This document shows positions 1 through 7,720 of a stretch of 64,000 nucleotides of DNA, in pieces. Source of the stretch: SAR202 cluster bacterium Io17-Chloro-G2 (GTDB lineage Bacteria > Chloroflexota > Dehalococcoidia > Lucifugimonadales > UBA3495); NCBI GenBank assembly GCA_002816875.1, contig MUCP01000013.1, forward strand, positions 1 through 64,000, in the 5' to 3' direction. The position numbers and the translations under genes were made by a program. The notes under the pieces are model-generated. The model was not told where the DNA came from and ran no database searches. It saw only the letters and a program-made list of their open reading frames with translations. Each line of letters starts with the position of its first letter. Position 1 is the stretch's first letter.

Positions 1-33
1 CTTGCAGTCGATGACATTTTGCCGTTTCTAGTA

Positions 34-61
34 TTGACAACCGATGGGCATATGCTAAACT
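34..61 (+). promoter_or_regulatory. Candidate sigma70-type promoter for the Fur-family gene
   Basis: TTGACA lies at 34-39 and TAAACT at 56-61, with a 16-base spacer. The -35 box is perfect and the -10 box matches at 4 of 6 positions. It sits just upstream of a palindrome and the Fur-family start. Confidence 0.45.
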
Positions 62-67
62 GCGTAA

Positions 68-83
68 TTGCAAATGGTTGCAA
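68..83. promoter_or_regulatory. TTGCAA palindrome, candidate Nur-like operator
   Basis: Two copies of the self-complementary hexamer TTGCAA flank ATGG, giving a 16-base inverted repeat ending 15 bases before the ATG at 98. The known nickel-responsive Nur box of Streptomyces is TTGCAA-N5-TTGCAA, so the half-sites match but this spacer is one base shorter. The gene that follows is a Fur-family regulator and the next a nickel/cobalt transporter, so autoregulation by nickel is a reasonable inference. Confidence 0.5.
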
Positions 84-97
84 CAACGGCAGTTAGC

Positions 98-535
98 ATG
101 GCCAAGTACGAAGAGGCAATAGAGACCCTGCGGAAGAAGGGGCACCGGCTGACCCCACAAAGGTTGCTGGTCCTTTCGATCGTTGCGGAAGGCGACGCCC
201 ATATGGGCGTTGACGACGTTTTTACCCGGGCCAAGGCCGCCTATCCCTATATGGACATCGCCACGGTGTACCGCACCCTCCATCTCTACAAGGACTTGGG
301 CGTGGTGACCGAAGTGGCCATAGGCGACCGGTTGCACTACGAACTCACCGATCCCTCGGGGCGCCACCATCACATGGTGTGCCGGATGTGCAACGGCGCT
401 TTTAACCTGGGACCGCACTATTTGGAAGAGTTCCGCCGGACGTTGATCTCGGATTTCTCCTTCGAACCGGATCTGGAGCATTTCACCATTACAGGTGTGT
501 GTTCCGACTGCCAACCGGCCTCCGGCAAAGCGTAA
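98..535 (+). CDS. Fur-family metalloregulator, possibly nickel-responsive (Nur-like)
   Basis: A 145-residue Fur-family repressor. The N-terminal half is a winged helix (HRLTPQR, then the recognition region around ATVYRTLHLY). The C-terminal half is the metal-sensing dimerisation domain, with the His-rich stretch GRHHHMVC, a CRMC pair and a terminal CSDC pair that would form the structural zinc site. The ATG at 98 is preferred over an in-frame TTG at 68 because 68-83 is a palindromic operator candidate; ATG 74 is also possible. No strong ribosome binding site is visible. A NiCoT-type transporter follows 71 bases later on the same strand. That neighbour and the TTGCAA palindrome suggest nickel sensing; Zur, PerR or Fur specificity cannot be excluded from sequence alone. 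Confidence 0.85.
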   Translation: MAKYEEAIETLRKKGHRLTPQRLLVLSIVAEGDAHMGVDDVFTRAKAAYPYMDIATVYRTLHLYKDLGVVTEVAIGDRLHYELTDPSGRHHHMVCRMCNGAFNLGPHYLEEFRRTLISDFSFEPDLEHFTITGVCSDCQPASGKA

Positions 536-606
536 AAGCCCGGCGATATTCACGGAAAAAGGGCAACGGGACGGGTGTAAGCCAATCCCGCATTTTAGGA
601 GACATG

Positions 607-1347
607 ATGGAAGAGCAATTGGCCGAATTGGGCCTGGTCGCCGCCTTGGGCTTGGGTGTCCTTCTGGGGCTCCGGCATTCCCTGGACCCCGACCACGTGG
701 TGGCTGTTTCCACCATCGTCGGTGAATACAGAAATCCTTTGAAGTCATTTTGGGTGGGAGTGTCTTGGGGACTGGGTCACACGGCTACATTGTTCCTCAT
801 AGGCATCGTGATCATCTCCCTCAGGCTGACCATCCCCGACCGGATGGCCCTGTTGCTGGAATTTTTCGTAGGCATCATGCTGGTGGGACTGGGCGCTCAG
901 GTGGTGTACGGGTTCTGGAAGAAGAAGGTGCACCAACATGCCCATGGCCATGAAGAATCCAACCACCAACATTACCATTCTCACTCTCAGGAGACTGAGG
1001 TTGAGCGGGCCCACCACGGGGAGATCGGAATAGGGAAACCGTTCTTTAGGAAGAAGTCTTTCTTGGTTGGAACCGTCCACGGGGTCGCCGGAAGCGCCGC
1101 CCTCACCCTGCTGATCTTGGCATCCATAGAATCCTCGATCGCGGGATTGATTTATATCCTGCTGTTTGGAGTGGGTTCGGTCCTCAGCATGGGGATCATG
1201 ACCATATTGATCAGCCTGCCCTTCGTGGCGTCGGCCAATAGGTTGCCCAGCCTGAACCGGGGGATCCAGTTCGCGGTGGGCGCTTTAAGCATGGTTTTCG
1301 GGGGGTTCCTCATGTACCAGATTGGCTTCGTGGAAGGCCTATTTTAA
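607..1347 (+). CDS. NiCoT/UreH-type nickel or cobalt transporter
   Basis: An integral membrane protein of about 246 residues. Near its N-terminus it has RHSLDPDHV, the HxxxxDH signature that binds the metal in NiCoT-family nickel/cobalt permeases. About six hydrophobic segments are seen. Between the third and fourth is a cytoplasmic loop very rich in His and Glu (about residues 105-140, including HAHGH and HSHS), typical of metal-storage loops in this family. AGGAG at 597-601 places the start at ATG 607, with ATG 604 immediately upstream as an alternative. The likely role is uptake of Ni2+ or Co2+ for a metalloenzyme, controlled by the Fur-family gene just upstream. No urease or hydrogenase gene is present in the window. 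Confidence 0.85.
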   Translation: MEEQLAELGLVAALGLGVLLGLRHSLDPDHVVAVSTIVGEYRNPLKSFWVGVSWGLGHTATLFLIGIVIISLRLTIPDRMALLLEFFVGIMLVGLGAQVVYGFWKKKVHQHAHGHEESNHQHYHSHSQETEVERAHHGEIGIGKPFFRKKSFLVGTVHGVAGSAALTLLILASIESSIAGLIYILLFGVGSVLSMGIMTILISLPFVASANRLPSLNRGIQFAVGALSMVFGGFLMYQIGFVEGLF

Positions 1348-1374
1348 GGATTATTCTTTTAGGGGTTTGCAAGT

Positions 1375-2265
1375 TTGGCTATTGAGACAGTGGCGATCCT
1401 GAGCCCTGGAGATATGGGCCATGCCGTGGGACAGCTTCTCCGGGAGCATGAACTGCGGGTGGTGACCTGTTTAACGGGACGGAGCGGCCGCACCCGATCG
1501 CTGTCGGAGCAGGCAGGAATAATTGACGTGCCGGACTTTGGACAGATGGTGGACCAAGCTGACATTGTGCTTTCAATCACCGTGTCCGAATCCGCGCCCG
1601 GCGTGGCCCGGTCAGTGGCTGATGTAGTCCGATCCAAGGGGACAGACCTGCTTTTTGCGGAATGCAACGCCATCGCTCCCCAGGTGGCCAGGGATATTGA
1701 GGTGGTGGTCGTAGATTCCGGAGCGCGTTTTGTCGACGCCTCCATCATCGGAGGCCCGCCTAGGAATGGCTCCAGCCCCCGGTTTTACACCTCAGGTCCG
1801 CGGGCGTCCGAATTGGAGCAACTGCGGGAGTTCGGCCTGGACGTAAGAAACATAGGCCCCAACACGGGTCAGGCGTCGGGCATCAAGATGTGCTACGCCG
1901 CCATGACCAAAGGCTCTTCGGCGCTGTACGCTCAATTGCTGATGGCCGCCGAGCTCATGGGCCTTTCCGGACATCTCAAAGCGGAGTTCCAAGACGGGCA
2001 AGGGGCGGTCTACCAGCGGATGGAACGGGGATTGCCGGGAGTGCCTGCCAAGTCCCGCCGGTGGGTCAGCGAGATGGAAGAGATTCAAGCCACCTTTAGC
2101 GGCTTGGGAATGACGCCCCACCTGTTCCAAGGTGTGGCCGACATGTACCGGCTGATCGGCGGCACGCCTTTGGGCGACGAGAATCCAGAGTCTAGAGACA
2201 GAGAACGGTCATTGGAAGAAACCGTCAACCAATTGGCCGCTTACGTAGAGCCGCCGGTCGAATAG
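1375..2265 (+). CDS. NAD(P)-binding 6-phosphogluconate-dehydrogenase-like oxidoreductase (DUF1932 type)
   Basis: A 296-residue protein with an N-terminal Rossmann fold. The nucleotide loop reads ILSPGDMGHAVG, and an acidic or polar strand end follows. The all-helical C-terminal half has the GIKMCYAAMTKGSSALYAQ segment typical of the DUF1932 domain of the 3-hydroxyisobutyrate/6-phosphogluconate dehydrogenase superfamily; the Lys in GIKMCYA corresponds to the family's catalytic lysine. TTG start at 1375 with AGGGG about 9 bases upstream. It follows the transporter by 27 bases and may be co-transcribed. The substrate is unknown, most likely a small beta-hydroxy acid. Confidence 0.75.
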   Translation: MAIETVAILSPGDMGHAVGQLLREHELRVVTCLTGRSGRTRSLSEQAGIIDVPDFGQMVDQADIVLSITVSESAPGVARSVADVVRSKGTDLLFAECNAIAPQVARDIEVVVVDSGARFVDASIIGGPPRNGSSPRFYTSGPRASELEQLREFGLDVRNIGPNTGQASGIKMCYAAMTKGSSALYAQLLMAAELMGLSGHLKAEFQDGQGAVYQRMERGLPGVPAKSRRWVSEMEEIQATFSGLGMTPHLFQGVADMYRLIGGTPLGDENPESRDRERSLEETVNQLAAYVEPPVE

Positions 2266-2301
2266 ATCGGTTCTGGGGCGCAAAGTGGTCGACTCAAACA
2301 A

Positions 2302-2335
2302 GTAGGGGCCCGCCGCGGCGGGCCCCTACGCTTTT
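2302..2335 (+). terminator. Strong hairpin terminator between convergent genes
   Basis: GTAGGGGCCCGCC at 2302-2314 pairs perfectly with 2317-2329 and is followed by CTTTT. It lies between the convergent oxidoreductase and cupin genes and could serve both strands. The GTAGGGGC core is shared with hairpins at 2911 and 42633. Confidence 0.7.
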
Positions 2336-2366
2336 GGGACGAATTGCTCGAGACCGGCCGCTTGTA

Positions 2367-2738
2367 TTAAGCCTCGGTCTGTTCGGTTTCGCTGCCTTTG
2401 ACCGTAACGGTTATGTGGGCCATTGAGGTGCCGTCGGGCGCCCCGTGCCAATGGTTCTCTCCCGCTGGAATCACCACCACGTCGCCTTGCTTTACAATGA
2501 TCTCCTCGGTGTCATTGACGACTTTGCCGGTGCCTTCGGTGATGATCAGAATCTGGTCTCCGCTGTGTTTGTGAAACTTGTTGCGGGAACCGGCGTCGAA
2601 CGCCACGATGGCGAAGTTGAAGTTGTTGCTGTCGTTGGGTTGCAGGATCGATTGGCGCCAGACCTGGGTGCCGGTCATCAGGCCGCCGGTCATGGGGGCT
2701 GCTTCTCTGGGTATGTCGCTCATGGTTACGACTTTCAT
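2367..2738 (-). CDS. Single-domain cupin protein
   Basis: A 123-residue one-cupin protein. Motif 1 is around FHKHSGDQILIITEGTG and motif 2 around GDVVVIPAGENHWHG, giving the usual His and Glu/Gln metal ligands. AGGAGG just upstream of ATG 2738 supports the start. Small cupins of this type are metal-dependent isomerases, dioxygenases or binding proteins, and nothing here fixes the substrate. It converges on the preceding oxidoreductase across a strong terminator. Confidence 0.75.
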   Translation of the reverse strand: MKVVTMSDIPREAAPMTGGLMTGTQVWRQSILQPNDSNNFNFAIVAFDAGSRNKFHKHSGDQILIITEGTGKVVNDTEEIIVKQGDVVVIPAGENHWHGAPDGTSMAHITVTVKGSETEQTEA

Positions 2739-2910
2739 TGAATCCTCCTAAATCTTGGTCATGGTTGAATAGTTGTCTGTTCAGGGTTGACCCGGAAAGG
2801 GTGGCTCCGCCGATAATGATAACTCCCTTGGCCAGGCATGACAACGCCCAGGTCCTGCCCCAGGTCTATACCAACATGCATGACAAGAGCGATACGGGGT
2901 TGTTGGGAGG

Positions 2911-2938
2911 GTAGGGGGAGTTTTAAACTCGCGCCTAC
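2911..2938. repeat. Intergenic hairpin of the GTAGGGGCGAGTTT family
   Basis: GTAGGGGGAGTTT followed by AAACTCGCGCCTAC forms an imperfect hairpin. A cleaner relative lies at 42633-42661. Both are in gene-free gaps. Confidence 0.5.
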
Positions 2939-2984
2939 ATGATTGGTTCAAACATACGATCGAAAGGATTTGGACGTGGCCACG

Positions 2985-3365
2985 TTATTCCTGGCTGCGC
3001 TGGCGCATATCTGCCAGCAGACCGGCCACCGTCTGGGCAAGTAAACGGGGACGCTCGGCGTATTCTTCGGTCGGGTACCATTCGTAATCTAGGCTGTTCA
3101 CCACCGTTCCCTCGATGCTGCACCTAAGTCCCGACACTATCACTTTGAAACCTACAACCTGGGTGGCCTGGTCTGCCAGGATCTCCAGCACCACGCCGGG
3201 ACAGTCAAACACCACCAGGAATCCGCCTTCCTTCTTGCCGTCGGTGACTCTGGCCCTGAACACCTGCCCCAGATGGTCAAATTCGACGATGGCATATCCG
3301 TGCTCGGCGATGCCGTAGTCCGGCCAGCCGATGTTGATGGTCCCGCCCACTTCCCAGTGGTGCAT
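2985..3365 (-). CDS. Hypothetical protein, translationally coupled to the amidohydrolase
   Basis: A 126-residue soluble protein that I do not recognise. It is beta-rich in its first 90 residues (GGTINIGWPDYG, then alternating hydrophobic strands) and ends in a charged helix. Its ATG overlaps the stop of the upstream amidohydrolase in a TAATG arrangement, so the two are very probably made from one message. It could be a small accessory or substrate-handling partner of that enzyme. Confidence 0.65.
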   Translation of the reverse strand: MHHWEVGGTINIGWPDYGIAEHGYAIVEFDHLGQVFRARVTDGKKEGGFLVVFDCPGVVLEILADQATQVVGFKVIVSGLRCSIEGTVVNSLDYEWYPTEEYAERPRLLAQTVAGLLADMRQRSQE

Positions 3366-4678
3366 TATGTGTGGCCACCGGAGAGATTGGTGTGGAAGCC
3401 GGGGACCGGTCCGGGCGCTTTGACCCCTGCCCGGAAAACAGCCTGCACTTTGCGCAGGTCTTCCACGTTGCGGGATGGATCGCCTTCCACCACCAGCAGA
3501 TCGGCCTCCTTCCCCGGTTCGATGGTTCCGATCCGGTCTGACACGCCCATGGCGGAGGCGCTATCCCGGGTGCCGGCGATGATGGCGGCCATGGGAGCTA
3601 GACCGGCGTCCGCCATGGCTATCAACTCCCCCTGAAAGTCTCCGAAGGGGTAGGTCCCCCAACCGCAGTCAGATCCGCCGATCAACCGTACTCCGGCATC
3701 GATGAGGCTGGCGCACCGTTCCAAGCGGGGTCCATCGTTGGCTTCCAACGTTTCCAGCCGGGTTTGCTCCTCCGCGGTGAGTTCTTCGATATCCCGCTTC
3801 CTGCGCAACAGGTCCCGCCGTGTCCGGCCCAGATGTAATGTGGGGTTCACCCACACCCCGTCATCGGCCAGCCGCCGGGCGGTGTCATGGTCGAAACGGT
3901 ACGTGCCGTCGGATTCGCAGAAAAAGCAGTGCAACACCATGTCCACGCCGGCGGCCAGGGCATTCTTGATTGCGCCGGTGCACCGGCAATGGGCCGCCAC
4001 CGGCCGTCCCCGGTTGTGGGCTTCTTCCACCAGGGTGATCATCTCGGGCTCGGTGAACGACGGGCGGAAAGGGTCGCTGGTGGAAGTGCTGCCTCCCGAG
4101 GCTGCAACCTTGATGAAATTGGCCCTCTGCTTGATCAATTGCCGTACTTGGCTACGCACGCCTTCAATGCCGTCGGCTTCGGCGCCCATGTACCAAAGGT
4201 GTCCGCCGGTAACGGTGATGGGCCGGCCAGATGCCAAGACCCGGCTGCCCGGAACCAGTCCGGATTCCACCGATTGGCGCAAAGAGAATGCAGTATCGTG
4301 CCAGGCACCACAATCGCAAACCGTGGTGACACCCGATGCCAATGCCAGGCCCACGTTGCGGGCGGAGCGCAAAAGCCGTGTGTCGTCGGTATCATCCAGA
4401 TTGACCGCCTCTCCACTGCGCCCGTCGCCGGGCATGTTGGTGTGGGTGTGGGCATCTATAAGACCGGGCAAAAGGGTGGCATCCGGAAAATCCAGGGTCT
4501 GATAACTCGTTCGAGATGACAGGGGCCCGCCGGGCGCTTCGGCGGCTTCGCTGGCTCCAACCCAGTGGATGGTGGAACCTTGTACCACTACCGCTTGGCC
4601 CGATGCAGGGGGCCCGCCTTTGGCGTCGATCAAGTTGCCCGGACGGATGACCGTCCAGGCCGTTTGCGATTCTGGCAA
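3365..4678 (-). CDS. Metal-dependent amidohydrolase (imidazolonepropionase-like)
   Basis: A 437-residue amidohydrolase-superfamily enzyme. The metal-binding HTHTN lies in the first third, after the characteristic LPGLIDAHTH strand. It is followed by FIKVAASGG (candidate bridging lysine), two downstream His motifs (VAAHCR and VLHCFF) and the late Asp in IGGSDCGWG. This layout is that of the prolidase-like/imidazolonepropionase-related group hydrolysing cyclic amides, carbamates or peptides. The start is TTG 4678 with GGAGG 8 bases upstream. No signal peptide is seen, so it should be cytoplasmic. The exact substrate is unknown. Confidence 0.85.
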   Translation of the reverse strand: MPESQTAWTVIRPGNLIDAKGGPPASGQAVVVQGSTIHWVGASEAAEAPGGPLSSRTSYQTLDFPDATLLPGLIDAHTHTNMPGDGRSGEAVNLDDTDDTRLLRSARNVGLALASGVTTVCDCGAWHDTAFSLRQSVESGLVPGSRVLASGRPITVTGGHLWYMGAEADGIEGVRSQVRQLIKQRANFIKVAASGGSTSTSDPFRPSFTEPEMITLVEEAHNRGRPVAAHCRCTGAIKNALAAGVDMVLHCFFCESDGTYRFDHDTARRLADDGVWVNPTLHLGRTRRDLLRRKRDIEELTAEEQTRLETLEANDGPRLERCASLIDAGVRLIGGSDCGWGTYPFGDFQGELIAMADAGLAPMAAIIAGTRDSASAMGVSDRIGTIEPGKEADLLVVEGDPSRNVEDLRKVQAVFRAGVKAPGPVPGFHTNLSGGHT

Positions 4679-4759
4679 AGGGGTGTCCTCCGGGGAGTAG
4701 TCAGGATTTGACGGCGCGGCCGTAAAGCAGTTGGCCTCGGCCGGTGGGAGGATTATAGC

Positions 4760-6370
4760 CTAACCGCGCTGCCTTAGCATGAGGAACGCCAGCGGGATAG
4801 ATGAAACCAGGATCAGCAAGAGCGCCGGCACAGCGGCCTGGGCAAAAAACGCCTCTGACGCCGCTGCCCAAATGGTGGTTGCCAGGGTGTTGAACCCAAC
4901 GGGTCCCAAAACCACGGTGGCCGGCAGTTCCTTCATCACCAACAGAAAAACCAGGGCGGCCGCCGAGGCTATCCCGGGTTTGGCCAAGGGCAAAGTGATT
5001 GAGGCCAACACCCGCCATGGAGGCCGGCCCAGGCTGCGGGCGGCCTCTTCCAGCCGGGGATTGATCTGCAAGAACGATGTTCGCAGGGCCCCAACCGCCG
5101 GTGAAACGAACAAGACCACGTAGGCCAAGATGAGTAATCCCAAAGTCTGATAGATTGGTGTGGCATAATTGGCGCCGAAAAATACAAGAGCCAGCGCCAC
5201 GGCGATTCCGGGAAGGGCGAATCCTATGTGGGTGATCCGTTCCAGGACGGTGCTGAACGCGCCGGGGTAACGCACGGCCAACACCGCCACCGGCAAAGCT
5301 GCGAACACAGCAGCCAATGCGGCCAGGCCTCCGGCAACAAGGGAGTTTCGGGCCGGACCCCAAAGAAGCACCAGCGGCTCGCCGGCGGAAATCCCCCTGA
5401 TCGCCCAATAGACCAATACCGAGGCCGGCAGGACCAGGCTGATGGCCAAGACCACGCCGCAGAAGCCAAGCGCGGGCCATCGCCACCGGCCCAGGCGTGC
5501 TAAACCGGGTGGTCTAGGGACGCCTGGGTCGCTGCGGTAGTATCTTGACCGGCCGCGGCTGGCGAATTCCATTCCCAATATCCCTAAAGCCATGGCCACT
5601 AGCACTAGGGATAGGGCTGCGCCCAAGGTGCGGTCCAATCCCGATTCGTATTGGACGAATATGGCCCAGGTAAAGGTTTCGTACCGCAACAATGACACCG
5701 CGCCGAAGTCGCTCAGGGTGTAGAGGGCAACCAACAGGCCGCCGGATGTTATCGCTGGCCGTAGAAGCGGAAGCACCACTCGCCTAAAGGTCGCCCACGA
5801 ACCTTGGCCCAACCCACGGGAGCTTTCCACCAGCGATGGGTCCATGCGCGAAAGGGCCCCGCCCACGGTGAGCAGCACGTATGGGTAGCTGAGAAATGTC
5901 AGGGTCAACCATGCTCCGGGAAACCCATAGATCTCCGGCAGGCGATTCAAACCGAACAGCGATTCCAGCAGTTGTTGGAGCATGCCCTTGGGGCCCAACG
6001 CCACTACGACGATGAATCCGGCGACATAGCTGGGTATCACCAAAGGCAGGGCGATGGCCACCGCCCAAGCCTTGCGCCAGGGCAGATCGGTACGAACGGT
6101 TAACCAGGAAAGGGGCACTGCCAGGGCGATACATCCGGCGGTCACCGATACCACCAGCAGCAGGGTGCGGGCCAAAGTCTCCAACACCCTGGTGCGGAAC
6201 AGCAAGTCCCACACTTCGGTCCCCGCTCCGGCGGTCCGCACCAAAAGATAGACCGGCGCCAGTAGCAGGGCCGCGCCCACGGCCAGGCCGGTCAACCATA
6301 CCAGGGCAGGCGGGTGTCTGCCGGCGTTTGAAAACAGACGGCTCAAGATAAGGCGGCTGGACGTGGTCAT
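4760..6370 (-). CDS. fbpB: Ferric-iron ABC transporter permease (two fused halves)
   Basis: A 536-residue permease with about twelve membrane helices, organised as two homologous halves as in FbpB/SfuB/HitB. Each half has an EAA-type loop that contacts the ATPase: around VESSRGLGQGSWATFRRVV and around LEEAARSLGRPPWRVLA. It lies 62 bases downstream of the iron-binding lipoprotein on the same strand. The ATPase gene is divergently placed upstream of that lipoprotein. Together they form a complete Fe3+ importer across the cytoplasmic membrane. Other members of the family carry thiamine or polyamines, but the neighbouring binding protein points to iron. Confidence 0.88.
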   Translation of the reverse strand: MTTSSRLILSRLFSNAGRHPPALVWLTGLAVGAALLLAPVYLLVRTAGAGTEVWDLLFRTRVLETLARTLLLVVSVTAGCIALAVPLSWLTVRTDLPWRKAWAVAIALPLVIPSYVAGFIVVVALGPKGMLQQLLESLFGLNRLPEIYGFPGAWLTLTFLSYPYVLLTVGGALSRMDPSLVESSRGLGQGSWATFRRVVLPLLRPAITSGGLLVALYTLSDFGAVSLLRYETFTWAIFVQYESGLDRTLGAALSLVLVAMALGILGMEFASRGRSRYYRSDPGVPRPPGLARLGRWRWPALGFCGVVLAISLVLPASVLVYWAIRGISAGEPLVLLWGPARNSLVAGGLAALAAVFAALPVAVLAVRYPGAFSTVLERITHIGFALPGIAVALALVFFGANYATPIYQTLGLLILAYVVLFVSPAVGALRTSFLQINPRLEEAARSLGRPPWRVLASITLPLAKPGIASAAALVFLLVMKELPATVVLGPVGFNTLATTIWAAASEAFFAQAAVPALLLILVSSIPLAFLMLRQRG

Positions 6371-6432
6371 GCGCTCAATGGCAGCGCGCCAGCGGCGACT
6401 CTCAAAAGCCTGGCAGTCATTCTGCAGTCACT

Positions 6433-7443
6433 CTACGGAAGCAATCCCGTTTGCCGTAGCAGCTGTTGGGTGCCTTTGACACCCGACAATTTATCCGCTG
6501 ACAGGCCCGGATTCGGTATCTCCGACAGGGGGACCAAACCGGGATTTACGGCCACGCCTTCCGCCAGGGGATATTCGAAGGTCTTATTGGCGAAAAATTC
6601 CTGCGCCACCTGGGAAAGCATGAATCCCAAGAAGCGTTCGGCAGTGCTCCGGTTGCCTGATCCCTCCAGGATACCCGCTCCGGCGACCATGATGATCGCC
6701 CCGGGACCGCCGGCTTGGGGGTGGTAATTGCGGGCCGGGAATCCTTCACCTTCTTCGGCTAAAAACCGGTGTAGATAGTAGTGGTTCACGAATCCGACTT
6801 CGATCTCCCCGGATCCCACCGCCGCCACTATGGGGGTGTTCTTGGGATAGGTCTTGGGTTGGTTCGCTTGGATTCCCTCCAGCCACTTGCCGGTTTTCTC
6901 CTCACCCCATATCGATCGCATGGCGGTCACCATGGTTTGGAAAGAAGCGTTGGTGGGCGCCCAACCGATGCGGCCTCTCCACTCGGGGTCAATAAAATGG
7001 TAGATGTCTGAGGGGAGGTCGGATTCGGTTAACGCCTCGGTGTTATAGACCACGGTGCGGGCGCGTCCCGACAAGCCAACCCATTTACCGGTGGAGGAGG
7101 ACGCCCAGGCAGGGACCCGGCCCAGGATGTCATCGGGCAATCGTGTCAGCATTTGCTCAACAGCTGCCAGGCCTCCCGGATCCTGGGCGAAGAATATGTC
7201 GGCCGGAGTGTTGTCTCCTTCTTCCAACAGCGTGGCAGCAAGTTGAGGGGTTCCAGCATATTTGACCGAAGTCTTCACGCCGGTGGCCTCGCTGAATTGG
7301 TCGATCAAAGGCCCGACCAGGGCTTCGCTACGGCCGGAATAGATGGTTAATTCGCCGGGTGAACTTCCTTTCCCGCCACCGCTACAACCCAAAACCACGG
7401 CCAAGATCAAGGTTGCTACAATAGTTAGAAACGGTCTTTTCAT
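6433..7443 (-). CDS. fbpA: Ferric-iron-binding lipoprotein of the ABC importer
   Basis: A periplasmic-binding protein of the FbpA/AfuA type. Starting from ATG 7443 (GGAG 9 bases upstream) it has a lysine-led signal and a lipobox ending AVVLGC, so it should be a membrane-anchored lipoprotein; an in-frame ATG at 7467 would add eight residues before the signal. The mature part begins TIYSGRSEALV, the classic first strand of this family. The segment FVNHYYLHRF contains the adjacent tyrosine pair that coordinates Fe3+ in FbpA proteins. It is divergent from the ATPase gene, and a palindrome in the shared gap may control both. Confidence 0.88.
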   Translation of the reverse strand: MKRPFLTIVATLILAVVLGCSGGGKGSSPGELTIYSGRSEALVGPLIDQFSEATGVKTSVKYAGTPQLAATLLEEGDNTPADIFFAQDPGGLAAVEQMLTRLPDDILGRVPAWASSSTGKWVGLSGRARTVVYNTEALTESDLPSDIYHFIDPEWRGRIGWAPTNASFQTMVTAMRSIWGEEKTGKWLEGIQANQPKTYPKNTPIVAAVGSGEIEVGFVNHYYLHRFLAEEGEGFPARNYHPQAGGPGAIIMVAGAGILEGSGNRSTAERFLGFMLSQVAQEFFANKTFEYPLAEGVAVNPGLVPLSEIPNPGLSADKLSGVKGTQQLLRQTGLLP

Positions 7444-7497
7444 TTCGTTGAACTCCGGACTCAACATTGATTGTGCGCACGTTCAACAAAAATCGTG

Positions 7498-7516
7498 TCA
7501 TATAATCTTTTTATGA
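7498..7516. promoter_or_regulatory. AT-rich palindrome in the divergent iron-transporter promoter region
   Basis: TCATATAATCTTTTTATGA matches its own reverse complement at 14 of 19 positions, with perfect 5-base ends. It lies 55 bases upstream of the fbpA start in an otherwise GC-rich region. Its size suits a Fur- or DtxR-family operator, and a DtxR-family gene ends the cluster. Binding is inferred. Confidence 0.4.
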
Positions 7517-7669
7517 TGTATGCACGAATTATCTACCAAAGGATATGGGCCGGAGTGCGGAAAGTCAACCGTGTTGGCGGTTCGAGAATTCCTCGGCTAG
7601 AAGTCCTGCCGTGCGGTTCATCCAGCTGTCGTGCCACAAGGTAACGGCCCAACAAACTTGATATAAACG

Positions 7670-7698
7670 TTGACATTAAACCGCCGGATGATTAGACT
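7670..7698 (+). promoter_or_regulatory. Promoter for the iron-transporter ATPase gene
   Basis: TTGACA at 7670-7675 and TAGACT at 7693-7698 are separated by 17 bases. Transcription would begin near 7705, only about 16 bases before ATG 7721, and no ribosome binding site is visible in that short leader. Confidence 0.6.
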
Positions 7699-7720
7699 CT
7701 TATTCGGGTAATCAACCTAT

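Noticed and set aside
3702-4519. Long opposite-strand open frames (266 and 210 residues) over the amidohydrolase gene
   Set aside because: They are shadow frames of the amidohydrolase. They have no domain, no ribosome binding site, and composition set by the high GC content.
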